DNA from: Camillea tinctor
Lineage: Eukaryota > Ascomycota > Sordariomycetes > Xylariales > Xylariaceae
Length of the DNA stretch: 64,000 nucleotides
Assembly: GCA_022578605.1 (NCBI GenBank)
Contig: MU394097.1
Coordinates: 124,001-188,000 of the forward strand
Reading direction: 5' to 3'
The notes under the pieces were generated by a model. That model had not been told where the DNA came from. It saw nothing but the letters and a program-made list of their open reading frames with translations, and did no database searches. The position numbers were made by a program, and so were the translations under genes. How positions within the stretch are numbered: position 1 is the first letter of the stretch; every line of letters begins with the position of its first letter. Positions 32,733-43,189 of this stretch are shown here, piece after piece.

Positions 32733-34583
32733 ATGGGCAATGTTAATGAAGAAATGGCTACACTAGGAAAAGAAGGCACAAAAGGGCAAAGAGTTGACTA
32801 TTCACATCAACCCCTCTACCAATATACACGCCTTCCTACAGAAACCTCATTTAGACTCTTAGAGTTATTCCCCGGCAATGACCATGCGCCGGTATCCTAC
32901 CATCTACGCGTTGAAGACTGGACAAAACCCCCCGAGTACGAGGCAGTATCCTATGCCTGGGGCGACGCCAATAAAAAAGCCCTCTCGATCTGCAATGGAT
33001 TCCACCTTATGATATCGAATGGGTTGAGGGATGCATTGACTGAGATGCGATACAGAAACCATGCCCGGCTGTTATGGGTGGATGCTGTCTGTATCGACCA
33101 AGCAAATAACGATGAGCGCGGAAAGCAGGTGAGCAACATGCGATCGATATACGAAGGAGCAAAAAGCGTGCTTGTCTGGCTCGGGAAGGACGTGGAGCGC
33201 CAGGGAGAACGTGCTGTTTCCGCCATGTGTGAAATCGCGAGCGAGTGCCTGCATCTGACGACTGGGAGAAAGTCGGTAGATGTCACAGAGCTGAAATCCA
33301 AGGATGAGCTATGGGACCTCCTGCCAGAGGAAATATTGGTTAACCTGCAATGCGATACCCCGGATTCCTGGAGATCATTGGCCTGGCTCTTCTCCCGACC
33401 ATGGTTTAGCCGCCTCTGGGTGCTCCAAGAGGTCAACTCTAACCGGGAGGTACGAGTATTGTGTGGAAGTACCAAGGTATGCTGGGACGTTGTGGTACTT
33501 GTGGCGTCATATATCCGACATCATCCAAAAATCTATCTCAGATGGGGATTCCCCGAGTCTTACTACGTCAATGCATACTATATGCGCCGGCGGTATTGGC
33601 TTGAGCGAGTAAGCTTAGCATCACTCCTCAACTGGGGAAGGTCCTTCGATACCTCGGACCCTCTGGATAGGGTATATGCCTTGATGGGAATGCCGTCCTT
33701 TACTCAGACGCAGTATTCCAAGGCAGCAGACTATTCCAGACCCAAAGTAGAACTTTATACAGACATCACAGCATGGTGCATACAAAAAACCGAAAGCCTT
33801 CGCGTTCTTTGCTACAGCCAACACCTGAAGGACAGTGAAGAGTTTCCCTCCTGGGTCCCGCAATGGGATCGCACTGCCCGTTATCAGGCCATAGAAGATT
33901 CCCTCACCAAGCTCCGATGGAGAAGCTCGGGCGACACAAAACTACAGGCGAAGATCGAAACAGGCACTAGAGTTATCAGATTAAAAGGGATGGTCTTCGA
34001 CGTTATCGAGTCCCAGCGCTATCTCGGAAGGAACATGTGGTCAGGTTCCCAAGTCTCTCAGGATCACCCTGTGCTTGAATATTGGGAGAAGCAAAGGAGT
34101 CACCCTACTATTACTACTTACCCTACAGGAGAATCAAACCTGGATGCATTGTCACTGGTACTTACCACGGGGCTAGACCACAACCAGCGCAAAGCATCAG
34201 AGAATCCCGCCTCGTTCAAGGCAAGCTTTACGGCATACTTAAATCAACTGTTGGAGATCACTAGGAGCGATGCCTGGCCCTACAAAGGAGAAGAAACCGG
34301 AGAAGGGGGAGATTGGTTCAAGTACGAAACTTTGGTTCGTAGTAAATGCTATAATAGGTATTTGTTCTCTACTAGGAATGGATACCTTGGGCTTGGTCCT
34401 GATTGCCGAGCGGGAGATCTGGTGTGTTTATTGTTTGGTGGTGAGGTCCCATTTGTCTTGAGACCGAAGGATGGACACTACCAACTCGTGGGAGATGCTT
34501 ATGTGCACGGGATTATGGAGGGCGAAGCGATCCATCGCGATGATGAAGAATTACTGCTGGGCATGCAATTTGAAATACATTGA
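32733..34583 (+). CDS. HET-domain protein B
   Basis: A single exon of 616 residues from the first in-frame ATG (the frame extends to a GTG at 32724). This is the textbook HET layout: LYQYTRLPTETSFRLLEL lead-in, YEAVSYAWGD (69-78), LLWVDAVCIDQ (113-123) followed by NERGKQVSNMRSIYEGAKSV-type sequence, and WFSRLWVLQEV (224-234). DPLDRVYALMG, a common HET-family block, follows near residue 312. The C-terminal part contains RAGDLVCLLFGGEVPFVLR and YQLVGDAYVHGIMEGEA, the usual end of this HET subtype. It belongs to a different branch from proteins A and C. It appears intact. The role by family is cell death in vegetative incompatibility. Confidence 0.93.
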   Translation: MGNVNEEMATLGKEGTKGQRVDYSHQPLYQYTRLPTETSFRLLELFPGNDHAPVSYHLRVEDWTKPPEYEAVSYAWGDANKKALSICNGFHLMISNGLRDALTEMRYRNHARLLWVDAVCIDQANNDERGKQVSNMRSIYEGAKSVLVWLGKDVERQGERAVSAMCEIASECLHLTTGRKSVDVTELKSKDELWDLLPEEILVNLQCDTPDSWRSLAWLFSRPWFSRLWVLQEVNSNREVRVLCGSTKVCWDVVVLVASYIRHHPKIYLRWGFPESYYVNAYYMRRRYWLERVSLASLLNWGRSFDTSDPLDRVYALMGMPSFTQTQYSKAADYSRPKVELYTDITAWCIQKTESLRVLCYSQHLKDSEEFPSWVPQWDRTARYQAIEDSLTKLRWRSSGDTKLQAKIETGTRVIRLKGMVFDVIESQRYLGRNMWSGSQVSQDHPVLEYWEKQRSHPTITTYPTGESNLDALSLVLTTGLDHNQRKASENPASFKASFTAYLNQLLEITRSDAWPYKGEETGEGGDWFKYETLVRSKCYNRYLFSTRNGYLGLGPDCRAGDLVCLLFGGEVPFVLRPKDGHYQLVGDAYVHGIMEGEAIHRDDEELLLGMQFEIH

Positions 34584-35513
34584 GTACGAGTCCTTTAGAT
34601 ATCTTATGATACATGGTTATAATCATTATATAAACTTATGACCATCACCTTATTTCTAACAGTTCTCATGCTTCATTTTCGTCAACATCTCCTTGACCAG
34701 TAGAAAGATTACTGCACTTAACCATCAGTGAGATTCCACTTCCATTGATCAAAGCACGATATTGAGGATTATCGGTCTCATAAACTAGATCAGGTGAACA
34801 ATACTATTTTTGTCTTTCAGTCTATGACTACAGAAATCTGCATATTAGGGGGGTAACGTCAGATTATAGTGAACCCAATAAAAGCAAAGATGAAAATTTG
34901 GGTAGTATGCAGCTAACCTAGATGTTCCTCAAGTCCGTAAGTCAGTAGAAATACACATTTAGAAATTACCCGTACAGAATCGGTCATTTCCCTAGGGGCA
35001 AATATTATCTCGAGGTTTGGATGGATGCCTATATAAAACACATGATATAACCCCGCCCGGTTTTGTATTGATACATAAATGTCTAGGTACGGTCGGGTAA
35101 GACGTAAGTATAATGGTACTAGATTTAATACTATCTGGCGATTCTGGCCACCTGCCGAGGCCCACGTAAAAGTGACGCTCCTCCCAATATCCAAGATACC
35201 CCTCTTGTTTGTCGCCTCGTGAGGGGTTACATTACAAAATTCCGTGTTCTGATAGCACTGGCTAAGGGAATTGCCACGCTTTTCAAGAGTGGCGAAATCG
35301 AATGGTATTTATTGCATGCTATAATCACTGCCTTCATCACTTTACATATGCTCAAATTGGACCAGTGATATCTTAGAGAAAGTGTCGACATCGGTCAAGG
35401 ATTGAAATTTACCAGTTGGGCTGTCGTGTTCCACGGCATTCCCACTCGCATGCTACCATCCCTCGAGACTTTCGAAGCTCGGCTCCAAGTTTAAATACGG
35501 AACCTGATAGACT
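34584..35513. other. Intergenic region, no gene recognised
   Basis: A minus-strand frame of 93 codons (34913-35194) has no family features. Otherwise nothing is seen. Confidence 0.5.
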
Positions 35514-36878
35514 ATGGCGTCGCAGCCTTTCTTCAAACTTCTGGGAGGACCCCAAGTCCAAAAGGTCATGTCTGGTTCGGACTCACCAAGTGCAACCCCC
35601 ATCGAAGGGGCAGCTGCCAGCTCCCCAGTGAACAATGTTTTCGGTGCGTTGGGCTCCGTTCTTGGATACATCGGCGCCGAAGCTTCAACAATACTCACGC
35701 TTGAGCGGTTACTCTGGCCGCAACGATTTTACTCGAATTTCCAACTCCGGTCCGTCCTTCCTCTGTCCCTTCTGACCCCGATGGGCGGTCCTATGCACAA
35801 AATTGGTCTGGTGGCTATGGATACACTCTTCCAGCATGGGTTACTCAAGGGCTCTGGACAGGGTCATATGCTCGGCACCGTGTTCTTCTCTCAGCAAGGC
35901 TGGACGTATACCATGCACGGCGACGGTGTAGAATACGAGAGCCACACTGAGCCTCTGAGAAATTGCCTGTGGGCTCGTGCCTTAACCTACATCGCCATGC
36001 CAAAGCTATATAGTCCTTCTGCGACTCGCACACCTGACCAAACTGAAAAGGGGGCTAGTCAGCCTTTACGGGCTAGGGTTGCTGTTAGCCATTTGACAAT
36101 CGCTGCCGCAACGGCAGCAGACAAGAATGATCGGCGTTTATCCTTTGTCTCTGAGGACGTTAACACCCCAGATCTTCGCGCATTTGCCGCTATCTTCACC
36201 TCCGAACTTACGGGCATCATTGTTGCTTTAGCGGTCCTCATAAGCTGGCGATCAGCTTGGGCTATCCTATGGATAGTTCCATTGATTATTCGACTCTTCA
36301 GTGCGATATTGTCTATGCAGCGGGAAGATCTCCTGTCGAATGCGTCTTCATCGTCCTCAAACGACCCGACATACGACTTTGAAATCCACTGCCCGCAGTC
36401 TGATGGCAACTTTATGCTTTTCTCTGGGCCTCCGACGCTAGTCCTACAGTTCTTCCGGCACTACGGGCACCCCAAACGAAATCGCTACCGAGAAATATCG
36501 CAGATATTGGCGATTGTGCTCTTCATATGTCTCTTCCCAATGGAACTGTTGTGTTCAATCTTGTGGATGCCGCTAGATTTACAATATGTCTGGCTGTCTT
36601 ACCAGATTTATGTGGTCCTTGCTATGCATGTGGTTCGTTATTCCCACTTTAGCAACCGGACCACTACCGAGGTCAAGATTGCCGAAGCGTTCCGGAGGCA
36701 GATGTGTACGAACTGCAATGCCGGGGCCGAGAATGAATATTCCATTCTATTCGGTCACAGTCTAGATGGGCCCGGAACACTAAAAGTCACTCTTTCCATA
36801 ACATATCATAACCGTTATAAGGAAGGCCAAGAATGTCTCCAGAACCTTTTAAACAGATCCGTTGAACCTCAAAGATAG
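35514..36878 (+). CDS. Unidentified multi-pass membrane protein in the HET island
   Basis: A single uninterrupted frame of 454 residues starting at ATG in context GACTATGG. I do not recognise the family. The N-terminal half is mixed, with GALGSVLGYIGAEASTIL near residue 43 and a globular stretch containing GTVFFSQQGWTYTMHGDG. Clear hydrophobic helices are at about 225-270 (ELTGIIVALAVLISW, AWAILWIVPLIIRLFSAIL) and about 340-385 (ISQILAIVLFICLFPMELL, IYVVLAMHVVRYSH). A cytosolic-type tail with MCTNCNAG follows. It lies between HET genes B and C. Whether it works with them, for example as membrane executor or target, is open. No signal for an intron is obvious. Confidence 0.7.
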   Translation: MASQPFFKLLGGPQVQKVMSGSDSPSATPIEGAAASSPVNNVFGALGSVLGYIGAEASTILTLERLLWPQRFYSNFQLRSVLPLSLLTPMGGPMHKIGLVAMDTLFQHGLLKGSGQGHMLGTVFFSQQGWTYTMHGDGVEYESHTEPLRNCLWARALTYIAMPKLYSPSATRTPDQTEKGASQPLRARVAVSHLTIAAATAADKNDRRLSFVSEDVNTPDLRAFAAIFTSELTGIIVALAVLISWRSAWAILWIVPLIIRLFSAILSMQREDLLSNASSSSSNDPTYDFEIHCPQSDGNFMLFSGPPTLVLQFFRHYGHPKRNRYREISQILAIVLFICLFPMELLCSILWMPLDLQYVWLSYQIYVVLAMHVVRYSHFSNRTTTEVKIAEAFRRQMCTNCNAGAENEYSILFGHSLDGPGTLKVTLSITYHNRYKEGQECLQNLLNRSVEPQR

Positions 36879-37287
36879 CATGGTCGAGGACTATGAAAAT
36901 ATGATGAAGTTTATGAAGGTTAGTTACTGTTCCCTCAGGGGTTTCTCATTTCTTAAGGGACCTGACTTGGAATTTGAGCTAGAATTATCAAATTGTCATA
37001 ATCAGGGTAGAAAATTTATCAACGTGACTCTTAGACTAGACTTATCTGGTATCCGTCATTAGGTCCGGAACCTATATTAGAATCAGGCTACAAGCATGCA
37101 ATTTTGGTAATCTCTGGTACCAACGAGTGCCATATTGGAATATAGAAATCTGACAATGAGACAACTGCTTTAGTCTAATATCCAAGGGGGCATAATTCTA
37201 GAGAAAACAAAACTACCAGCATAATACTCCCTCACCCCCTTACACCCCCCTTCTTTAGGTCAACTCCTAGCTTTGACTATGATCTCC
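36879..37287. other. Convergent 3' region
   Basis: It lies between the stop of the membrane protein and the stop of HET gene C. A short frame continues to 37062 but shows no family features. Confidence 0.5.
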
Positions 37288-39105
37288 CTACCCGAAGAGA
37301 CCTTCAATATGGTACCAATTCTCACTGTCACCTTTTAGCAATGACCAAAGAGGGTGAAACTTGTCCTCTTCCCTCATGTGTGAATAGAGCCATGTGCAAA
37401 TTCCAACTCGACACCAATGCGATATACCATGTTCTTCTCGTTTAAACATAATTACGCCGCTACAAAACATCTCCATGTTGAAGCTGCACTGACCCAATAA
37501 GAATACTACGAGCTTGTGCCTGCGGGATTTCTCAGTCATCCAGGCTGCTAGTTCATGGGACGCTTCGACGTTCAAAATATCAAGCCCAGGCGGTTGCGGA
37601 TCCAAATATGTGCCACGATCGAGTGCGATCATATGTATAGCCTGATCAGTGCAACCGTGCATCCTCCATAGCGATTGATTGATTTTATTGGCATATTCTG
37701 AATTGTCAGCACTCTTCCAGCCCCTTTGCAAGTCTTCAAAGTCACAGGCTTTCCCAGAGATACGTGCCCACAGAGTATTTCCAACGTTGCAGGTTGATAA
37801 GCTGCATAAAGCGAGAGGAGATATCTCAATGTTGGTCTCTACTCGATTTCCGCAGTTCCATCCAAACATGTCTCCTCGCTCTGCCATCCATGGTACTCTC
37901 GAATTTGCTTGCACCCGCCAACCCGAGCCCATAGCTGGTGCTTGGAGATGAACATGCATCTGGCTGAGAACCGGACATGTTCGGAGAATGGCATCCCCAA
38001 ATTCATTTTCTAACTCGTTGAGTGTATACCTATGGGTGGAATCGGTGCCGACCCGAAAGTCAGGACCCAGCGTTTGCATAATACCGTAAACGCGGTCGAG
38101 CTCGTTCGTCGGGTTCCGATTGTATGAGATCCCCAGCAGTCCCATGGGGTTGTTGCAGAAAAGAGCTGCTAGCCCAGTTTTGTGGATTAGGTCCATCAAC
38201 CGAAGCAACTCGAGATCTTTACAAGGAGTTCTAGTGCGTTCGGACCACTGGATGATACTATAGGTGATACCGAAGAGGTTATCGAGTGAGAAGCTTCGGA
38301 CTACGACTCTGCTCGTATCGCATAACACGCGCCCTTCCTTCGAGAGAATTATGGCGTGATTACACATAAACCCTTCCTGCAAAGTCCAAAGGGACTTGAA
38401 CCAGGGATCGTTGGTCAAATCACCGATGGATTGGATAGCTTGTGATATCCAGGTGTGACAGTTATAAGGAGGTTCAGTACGATTATACGGCTCCTGGTCA
38501 AGGCCTGACACGGCAACACGAAGATTATCCAGAATAGATTCCAGTATGTCATAGGAAAGATGGCTCAGCCAGACGTATGAATGCGCAGCGTTCTGGAAGA
38601 TACGGGCCTGCCTGCCAATCTCGGCCATCTGTATTGGACCTGGGCGCTGATCTATACATGCGATGTCGAGCCAAAGAAATTCATATACCATTCTGTGCCT
38701 CTCTAGCCATCTAAGCAGTGGTCTCACCAGCCAACTACCCGGCGTCTTTTGTAGCGTCCTCTGGTCTTTGGTGTAGTCAAACTCGTAGTGTCGCTCTGCC
38801 GTCTTCATCATCTCGTAGATCACATGTTGAAACTGATCAACACTGAAATGGACGTCTGGGTCTACTCGCGGTACGGGCCAAGAAATGCCTCGGATGGGCA
38901 AGGCGCACACATGCGGATTCTCATCAGGATGTCTCAGCTGGAATCTACCCCAGGTATACGATACTGCAATGTATGAAGGATTTTGTCTACCACCATATCT
39001 ATTGCCAGGTGCCCATTTGTACGATGTCATAGACGGGACATGGAGTAATCGCCGTGGCCATACTGCCTCATTGTCAAAACCGGGGTGGTCTTCGTCGATG
39101 TTCAT
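37288..39105 (-). CDS. HET-domain protein C (related to A)
   Basis: A single exon of 605 residues from the ATG at 39105 (a GTG directly upstream is in frame but unlikely). HET blocks are YIAVSYTWGRF (45-55), EFLWLDIACIDQ (142-153) and WFKSLWTLQEG (235-245). The lead-in WPRRLLHVPSMTSY matches WPHRLLHVKTMTSY of protein A, and both have the insert with RGISWPVP or HGIDWPVP, HFS and FQH between block one and block two. A later stretch NELDRVYGIMQTLG is again the HET-family block seen in A as EDRIYGIVQTYG. The pair is inverted at the two ends of the island. Function by family is incompatibility-linked cell death. It appears intact. Confidence 0.9.
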   Translation of the reverse strand: MNIDEDHPGFDNEAVWPRRLLHVPSMTSYKWAPGNRYGGRQNPSYIAVSYTWGRFQLRHPDENPHVCALPIRGISWPVPRVDPDVHFSVDQFQHVIYEMMKTAERHYEFDYTKDQRTLQKTPGSWLVRPLLRWLERHRMVYEFLWLDIACIDQRPGPIQMAEIGRQARIFQNAAHSYVWLSHLSYDILESILDNLRVAVSGLDQEPYNRTEPPYNCHTWISQAIQSIGDLTNDPWFKSLWTLQEGFMCNHAIILSKEGRVLCDTSRVVVRSFSLDNLFGITYSIIQWSERTRTPCKDLELLRLMDLIHKTGLAALFCNNPMGLLGISYNRNPTNELDRVYGIMQTLGPDFRVGTDSTHRYTLNELENEFGDAILRTCPVLSQMHVHLQAPAMGSGWRVQANSRVPWMAERGDMFGWNCGNRVETNIEISPLALCSLSTCNVGNTLWARISGKACDFEDLQRGWKSADNSEYANKINQSLWRMHGCTDQAIHMIALDRGTYLDPQPPGLDILNVEASHELAAWMTEKSRRHKLVVFLLGQCSFNMEMFCSGVIMFKREEHGISHWCRVGICTWLYSHMREEDKFHPLWSLLKGDSENWYHIEGLFG

Positions 39106-40185
39106 CACTTATCCATATACGCGGGTATAACAAGGCTTTAGCCTTTCTAACTGTCATAAGATATGTGGGCGGAGCGGGGATTAAGGATCCGTTCATGTTA
39201 TGAAACCAAGAAAATATTGATATGCAGTCAGAGAGCATACAACCGATCTTATTGGGCGCATTTTGTAAAAACGCACATGCAAAAAGGTCACGTGTTTAAT
39301 AGGTGTAATCAGGTACCTGATGGAAATATTTTAGGCATATTTCTTAAAGAAAAAAAAAGGAAAAGTGCTAACTAGCCTCTAGGGGTCTGTTCACGCACTT
39401 CAGCAACAATAATGCTTATTCTTAAAAGGGCAATGGACTGTACCAGGTACACACCTAAGGATTTTCCGAAATGTAGCTATAGGACGAAAAGAATGATTTC
39501 ATCACCAGCTTTGATAGTTGGCGATGGATCGCTAATATCTGAAGCATGAAGTGTATAGATTGGGTTGCAATGAATGAGAAATTAAGTCTCTCGCCGACAA
39601 AAAGACTGTATAGCTCTTAGTTGCCTAAGGCAACTAGGGGTCCCGGGTTCCTATACTCCCCACAACAATATAAATACCTTATTTATTACTTCTAGTTCGA
39701 TCTAGACTTGTATGAATATATCCAAATCTCACTTAAATTGTTACTAAAGATAAGTCGTGAAACACGGCTTCTTACATATAACCATTGTTAGGATATCTCC
39801 GCTAGTTTCCTTATCTTGCTGGCCGATCTCGGGATGAGCATCACAACCTTTTTATTTGGCATAGGAGAAAATAACTCTTATCAGTTTGATGTGAGAAACA
39901 GATACATGATAGACAAGGGTCACGTATGCAGGCTATTTTGACTGGACGGATAAATGTTCACGAGTTTAACATAAGTAACGTCACCCGCGGATCCGAGATT
40001 CTTGATATAGTAGTTCGAAGCGGTTTATGGTTTATTTGGGTACCCGTGATGCTACTTTGAAATACGTTAAAAAAGTAAATACATGTCATTATATTCAAAC
40101 AGCTATCTATAGGTACATATCCAAATTCTCATACCGGCTCTAACATGAGTTTGCTGCAATTGTTCAAGCACACAACTGCCCGGAT
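39106..40185. other. Intergenic region right of the HET island
   Basis: It holds dispersed-repeat copy B (39478-39655). The rest has no recognisable gene; A-rich runs occur at about 39345-39365. Confidence 0.5.
39478..39655 (+). repeat. Dispersed repeat, copy B (right of HET island)
   Basis: It is a divergent direct copy of 25391-25582. It carries the hairpin GTTGCC-TAA-GGCAAC-like segment (39630-39644) and ends GGGTCCCGGGTTCC. Alignment with copy A needs a short gap after CGCCGAC. Confidence 0.6.
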
Positions 40186-42707
40186 CTATATTGGGTGATC
40201 TAACAGAAAGGTTTCTGGGAGGCCTTCGTTTTCTAACTGCTCAGCCAATTCCCTTATCTGGTCCGGATTTCCTAAGAAACTGTTTCCCGCGCCGTAGGAA
40301 ATTTCCCACGGTAATCCGAAGCCAGTAGACTCAAGGCTCTCGTCACATGCCGGCGACGGAGACATATAGTTTGGGAGCCCTGTCGTAACATTAACGTTCA
40401 ATGAGATAGCTGATATTGTCCCACTCCGATTGATATCCGGACCGTATTTCCTGAGTGGTTCTAGCAACGTATCGATTTGTTCCAATTCAGACTTTCGCAA
40501 ACCGGCTACAACATTTTGTTTCCTTATCATTTCCCCCAGCACGAATCCAACAGAATCGGACCAGCTCGCGTCCGGGACATAGGATGGTAAAATAGCCCCA
40601 AGGATAGAGAGAAGCATGCCAGCTGAAAATGCATACTCAAGCTGGAAGGGGAGAAAGGTATCGAGCATGTTTTGCTCTGCTAAGCTCTTCAGCATTATTG
40701 TGATTGCAGTTGCGGAGTCCGCTGCTGTTCGCAGAAGGGAAGCTACTGGTCCCTTCACTAATTGCTGCGGCTCTGTTTCGACGTGCTGAACACTCAGCGT
40801 CAAAAGCCACATGACTAGTGGGCGAGTAGAGAGAATGATGCTCTAAAAATTCGGCATATTAGTAAATACTATACCAGGAGTTTATGTGACCTAGTCGTTG
40901 AACTTACATGATGGCAAAGAAGAGTGATTTGTGTGAACATGTGCGGCACTTCATTCCATGATGTCCAGTTAAAGCTTGACGTGATGCTTTCCAGTTCGCG
41001 GGACAAGTCGGCCAACTGGTGCAGCATAGCTGTGGTACTTCTAATGAATGTATCCCCAGCATCATCTTCGAGACCATACACCGCTAACACAACATAGTCA
41101 GCCAAGTCGTCAGGAATTTTAGCGAAGTATGAATGAATCCTGATCCATACTATTGCACATGCTTGCGATAAGTCTTGAAAGACGGACTCGAAGCGTTAGA
41201 GCCTTCGCAGGCAACGAGGAAGATCTCTCTATCGGTAAACACACGGTACCGCTGCTTTCTGGAACGGAAGGTGGCGCCCCCATGAGGGCAGTGAATTCCT
41301 GGTCTAGAACGTAGACAGTCCACCACACGTTGTTGCACCGCATCGCGAACTCCGGGTTGACCACATCGTCAGGGACCTGACAGTTGATGCCCTCTATGTA
41401 AGCAAGGCGTAGTGCCTGACCAATATATTGGTACGCCGACGCCCGCATATCTATAGACTGGAGATAGAGGGCAACGAGGGCGAGGACTTCGATCCCAAGC
41501 ATCTGTTCTTCATGCATATGAGCAGGATCCGGGAGTAGAGACAGAGCACGGGCGGCTAAGTTACTACCCGGCGGAGCGCTGATCCACGGGCCGGAACCCA
41601 AGAATACCTGTCCATAGGCGATAAAAAGCAGATACTCAATGAACCACAGCTTGTGTGTTTGTGCAGTCTCTCGAGGATTCTTATGAAAGGCTTCGAACTG
41701 CTCTAGGAAGAAGGGCTCGTCGACTATGCTGAAGAGCTCGGCGAGATGGAACTTGGCGGTGTTGTACAAGTAGAGGGCATAGTCCATGGCGGGTAGGTTT
41801 TTCAGGTCACTGTCTTCAACCGTGGACTTGGGGTACCAGCGCATACGGAACGCGGTACCGTCCAGATTAAGTGGCGCTGTTGAGCCATCGGATGATGGAG
41901 TGTGCGCCTCAAGGAGTAAGAGAGCACGGCGGCAGAAGGACCACGTTGATGTCGGTCCTAAAAAGCCTATAATGCATAGTTAATCAACAAGTAATATGGT
42001 AGTACGAAGGAGGTATAAGACACGCACGTGGACGACCCGTAGCATCACGTACGTATCCGAGACTTCGGACAAGAGGGTTGTGAGGCACCGTCGGGTCATT
42101 ATCGGATTCACCGCACGCTGCGCCCCCGGCGTGTCGAGGAGACGTATTAGTAACTATCTTGTTAGCAGCAGTAATAGTGGTGAATGGGAGTGACTGCGTG
42201 ATCGGTGGCAGTCTTACAAGCTCTTCAGCCTGCGGCGTAGTTCTCTGGGAAATCGTCTGCTGCGGGGCTTCACCCGCCGGCGTTGCCGACGATTGTGAGG
42301 TATTTGCTGCTGGGGGTTCTGGGGTGGGGATATGTATGGCCTCTTCTATGGGCTGTTCATGTGCCCCAACTCTAGATATTGGTTCGCTTAGAGTCGGATC
42401 CGAGGCCCGGGCTTGAGCCACAAGTCGTTCTAGATCACGTAGGTAACGTTCAGAAACAGATACGTGAGGCTCAACACTCGGAAAGACACAAGTGGCGCGG
42501 CGGCGGACACATCGACTACATGGCCGTGTTCCGGAACACTTAATCTTGGAAGCACGGCATGGCTTACATCTATGCATACATTAATGTGTTACCGATGCCT
42601 TGGTTTTTTATGCAATTTAGAATCCAAGAATAGATAAACACTCACGCTCGCGGTGTTCGCCGGGGAATCCGTGGTGGCGGTGTTGTCGGCTGCTCTATTG
42701 GTTCCAT
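40186..42707 (-). CDS. Zn2Cys6 transcription factor next to proline catabolic genes
   Basis: Five exons on the minus strand: 42707-42646, 42569-42028, 41966-41151, 41083-40908 and 40842-40186, 750 residues. Exon 1 ends in RRTPR and joins exon 2 to give the cluster with Cys at 22, 25, 32, 38, 41 and 48 (ACKPCRASKIKC, PCSRC). A disordered Ser/Thr/Pro linker follows. The fungal-specific regulatory domain begins in exon 3 (YLYNTAKFHLAELFSIVDEPFF, LALVALYLQS, ALRLAYIEG, WWTVYVLDQE) and continues over intron 3 as N-TVYG. Intron 41084-41150 (GTATGG...GTTAG) resolves an apparent frame change. The start lies 482 bases from the proline dehydrogenase start in divergent orientation, so it may control that gene, as PrnA controls the Aspergillus prn cluster (inference). 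Orthology to PrnA is not shown. Confidence 0.88.
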
Positions 42708-43189
42708 CTCCTGGTATTGTGACACGAGCCATTCAGCACCAATTCACTTCGGCATAGGGACGGAGGGTAATTGTACAAACAACAAAGAGGAGAAATGCAT
42801 ACTATCGGGATCAAAGTCCGAATTACTATACCCAGATATCACCCATTGACTATAGGCCATTGATAAGCGAACGCGGGGTTACGCAGACTGCCGATTATCG
42901 CTGGGACCACTCGGCACCTTGCTTGATTTCCGAATTGGGAAAGCTATAGATTAGACCCACAATTCTCTATATGTCTGCAGACAGTAGACGACGGTGTGAA
43001 TACATATTCTAATTGGTTGAAGAAAGTCTAGCATATCAATAACTGTCTCCTTTTGCAATAGTAGGGTTGCGTCGAAGATGCGTGGTTGTGCTATCAATAC
43101 CCGATTTAAATAAGTAGGGTAGACATGCTAGGTATCTATGTTTACATGATTCCATTCTTCTCCTCCTATAGCTATTGTTTCTATATTCA
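42708..43189. promoter_or_regulatory. Shared divergent promoter of the regulator and proline dehydrogenase
   Basis: The 482 bp between two divergent starts contain an inverted GCCGA ... TCGGC pair (42890-42894 and 42911-42915), the kind of CGG half-sites Zn2Cys6 proteins use. There is a CCAAT box (ATTGG, 43012-43016) and a TTTAAATAAG TATA-like element at about 43106 ahead of proline dehydrogenase. Binding is not proven. Confidence 0.4.

Noticed and set aside
41084..41150. Apparent frameshift in the regulator at 40186-42707
   Set aside because: A normal intron (GTATGG...GTTAG, 67 nt) restores the conserved N-TVYG junction, so the gene is not broken.
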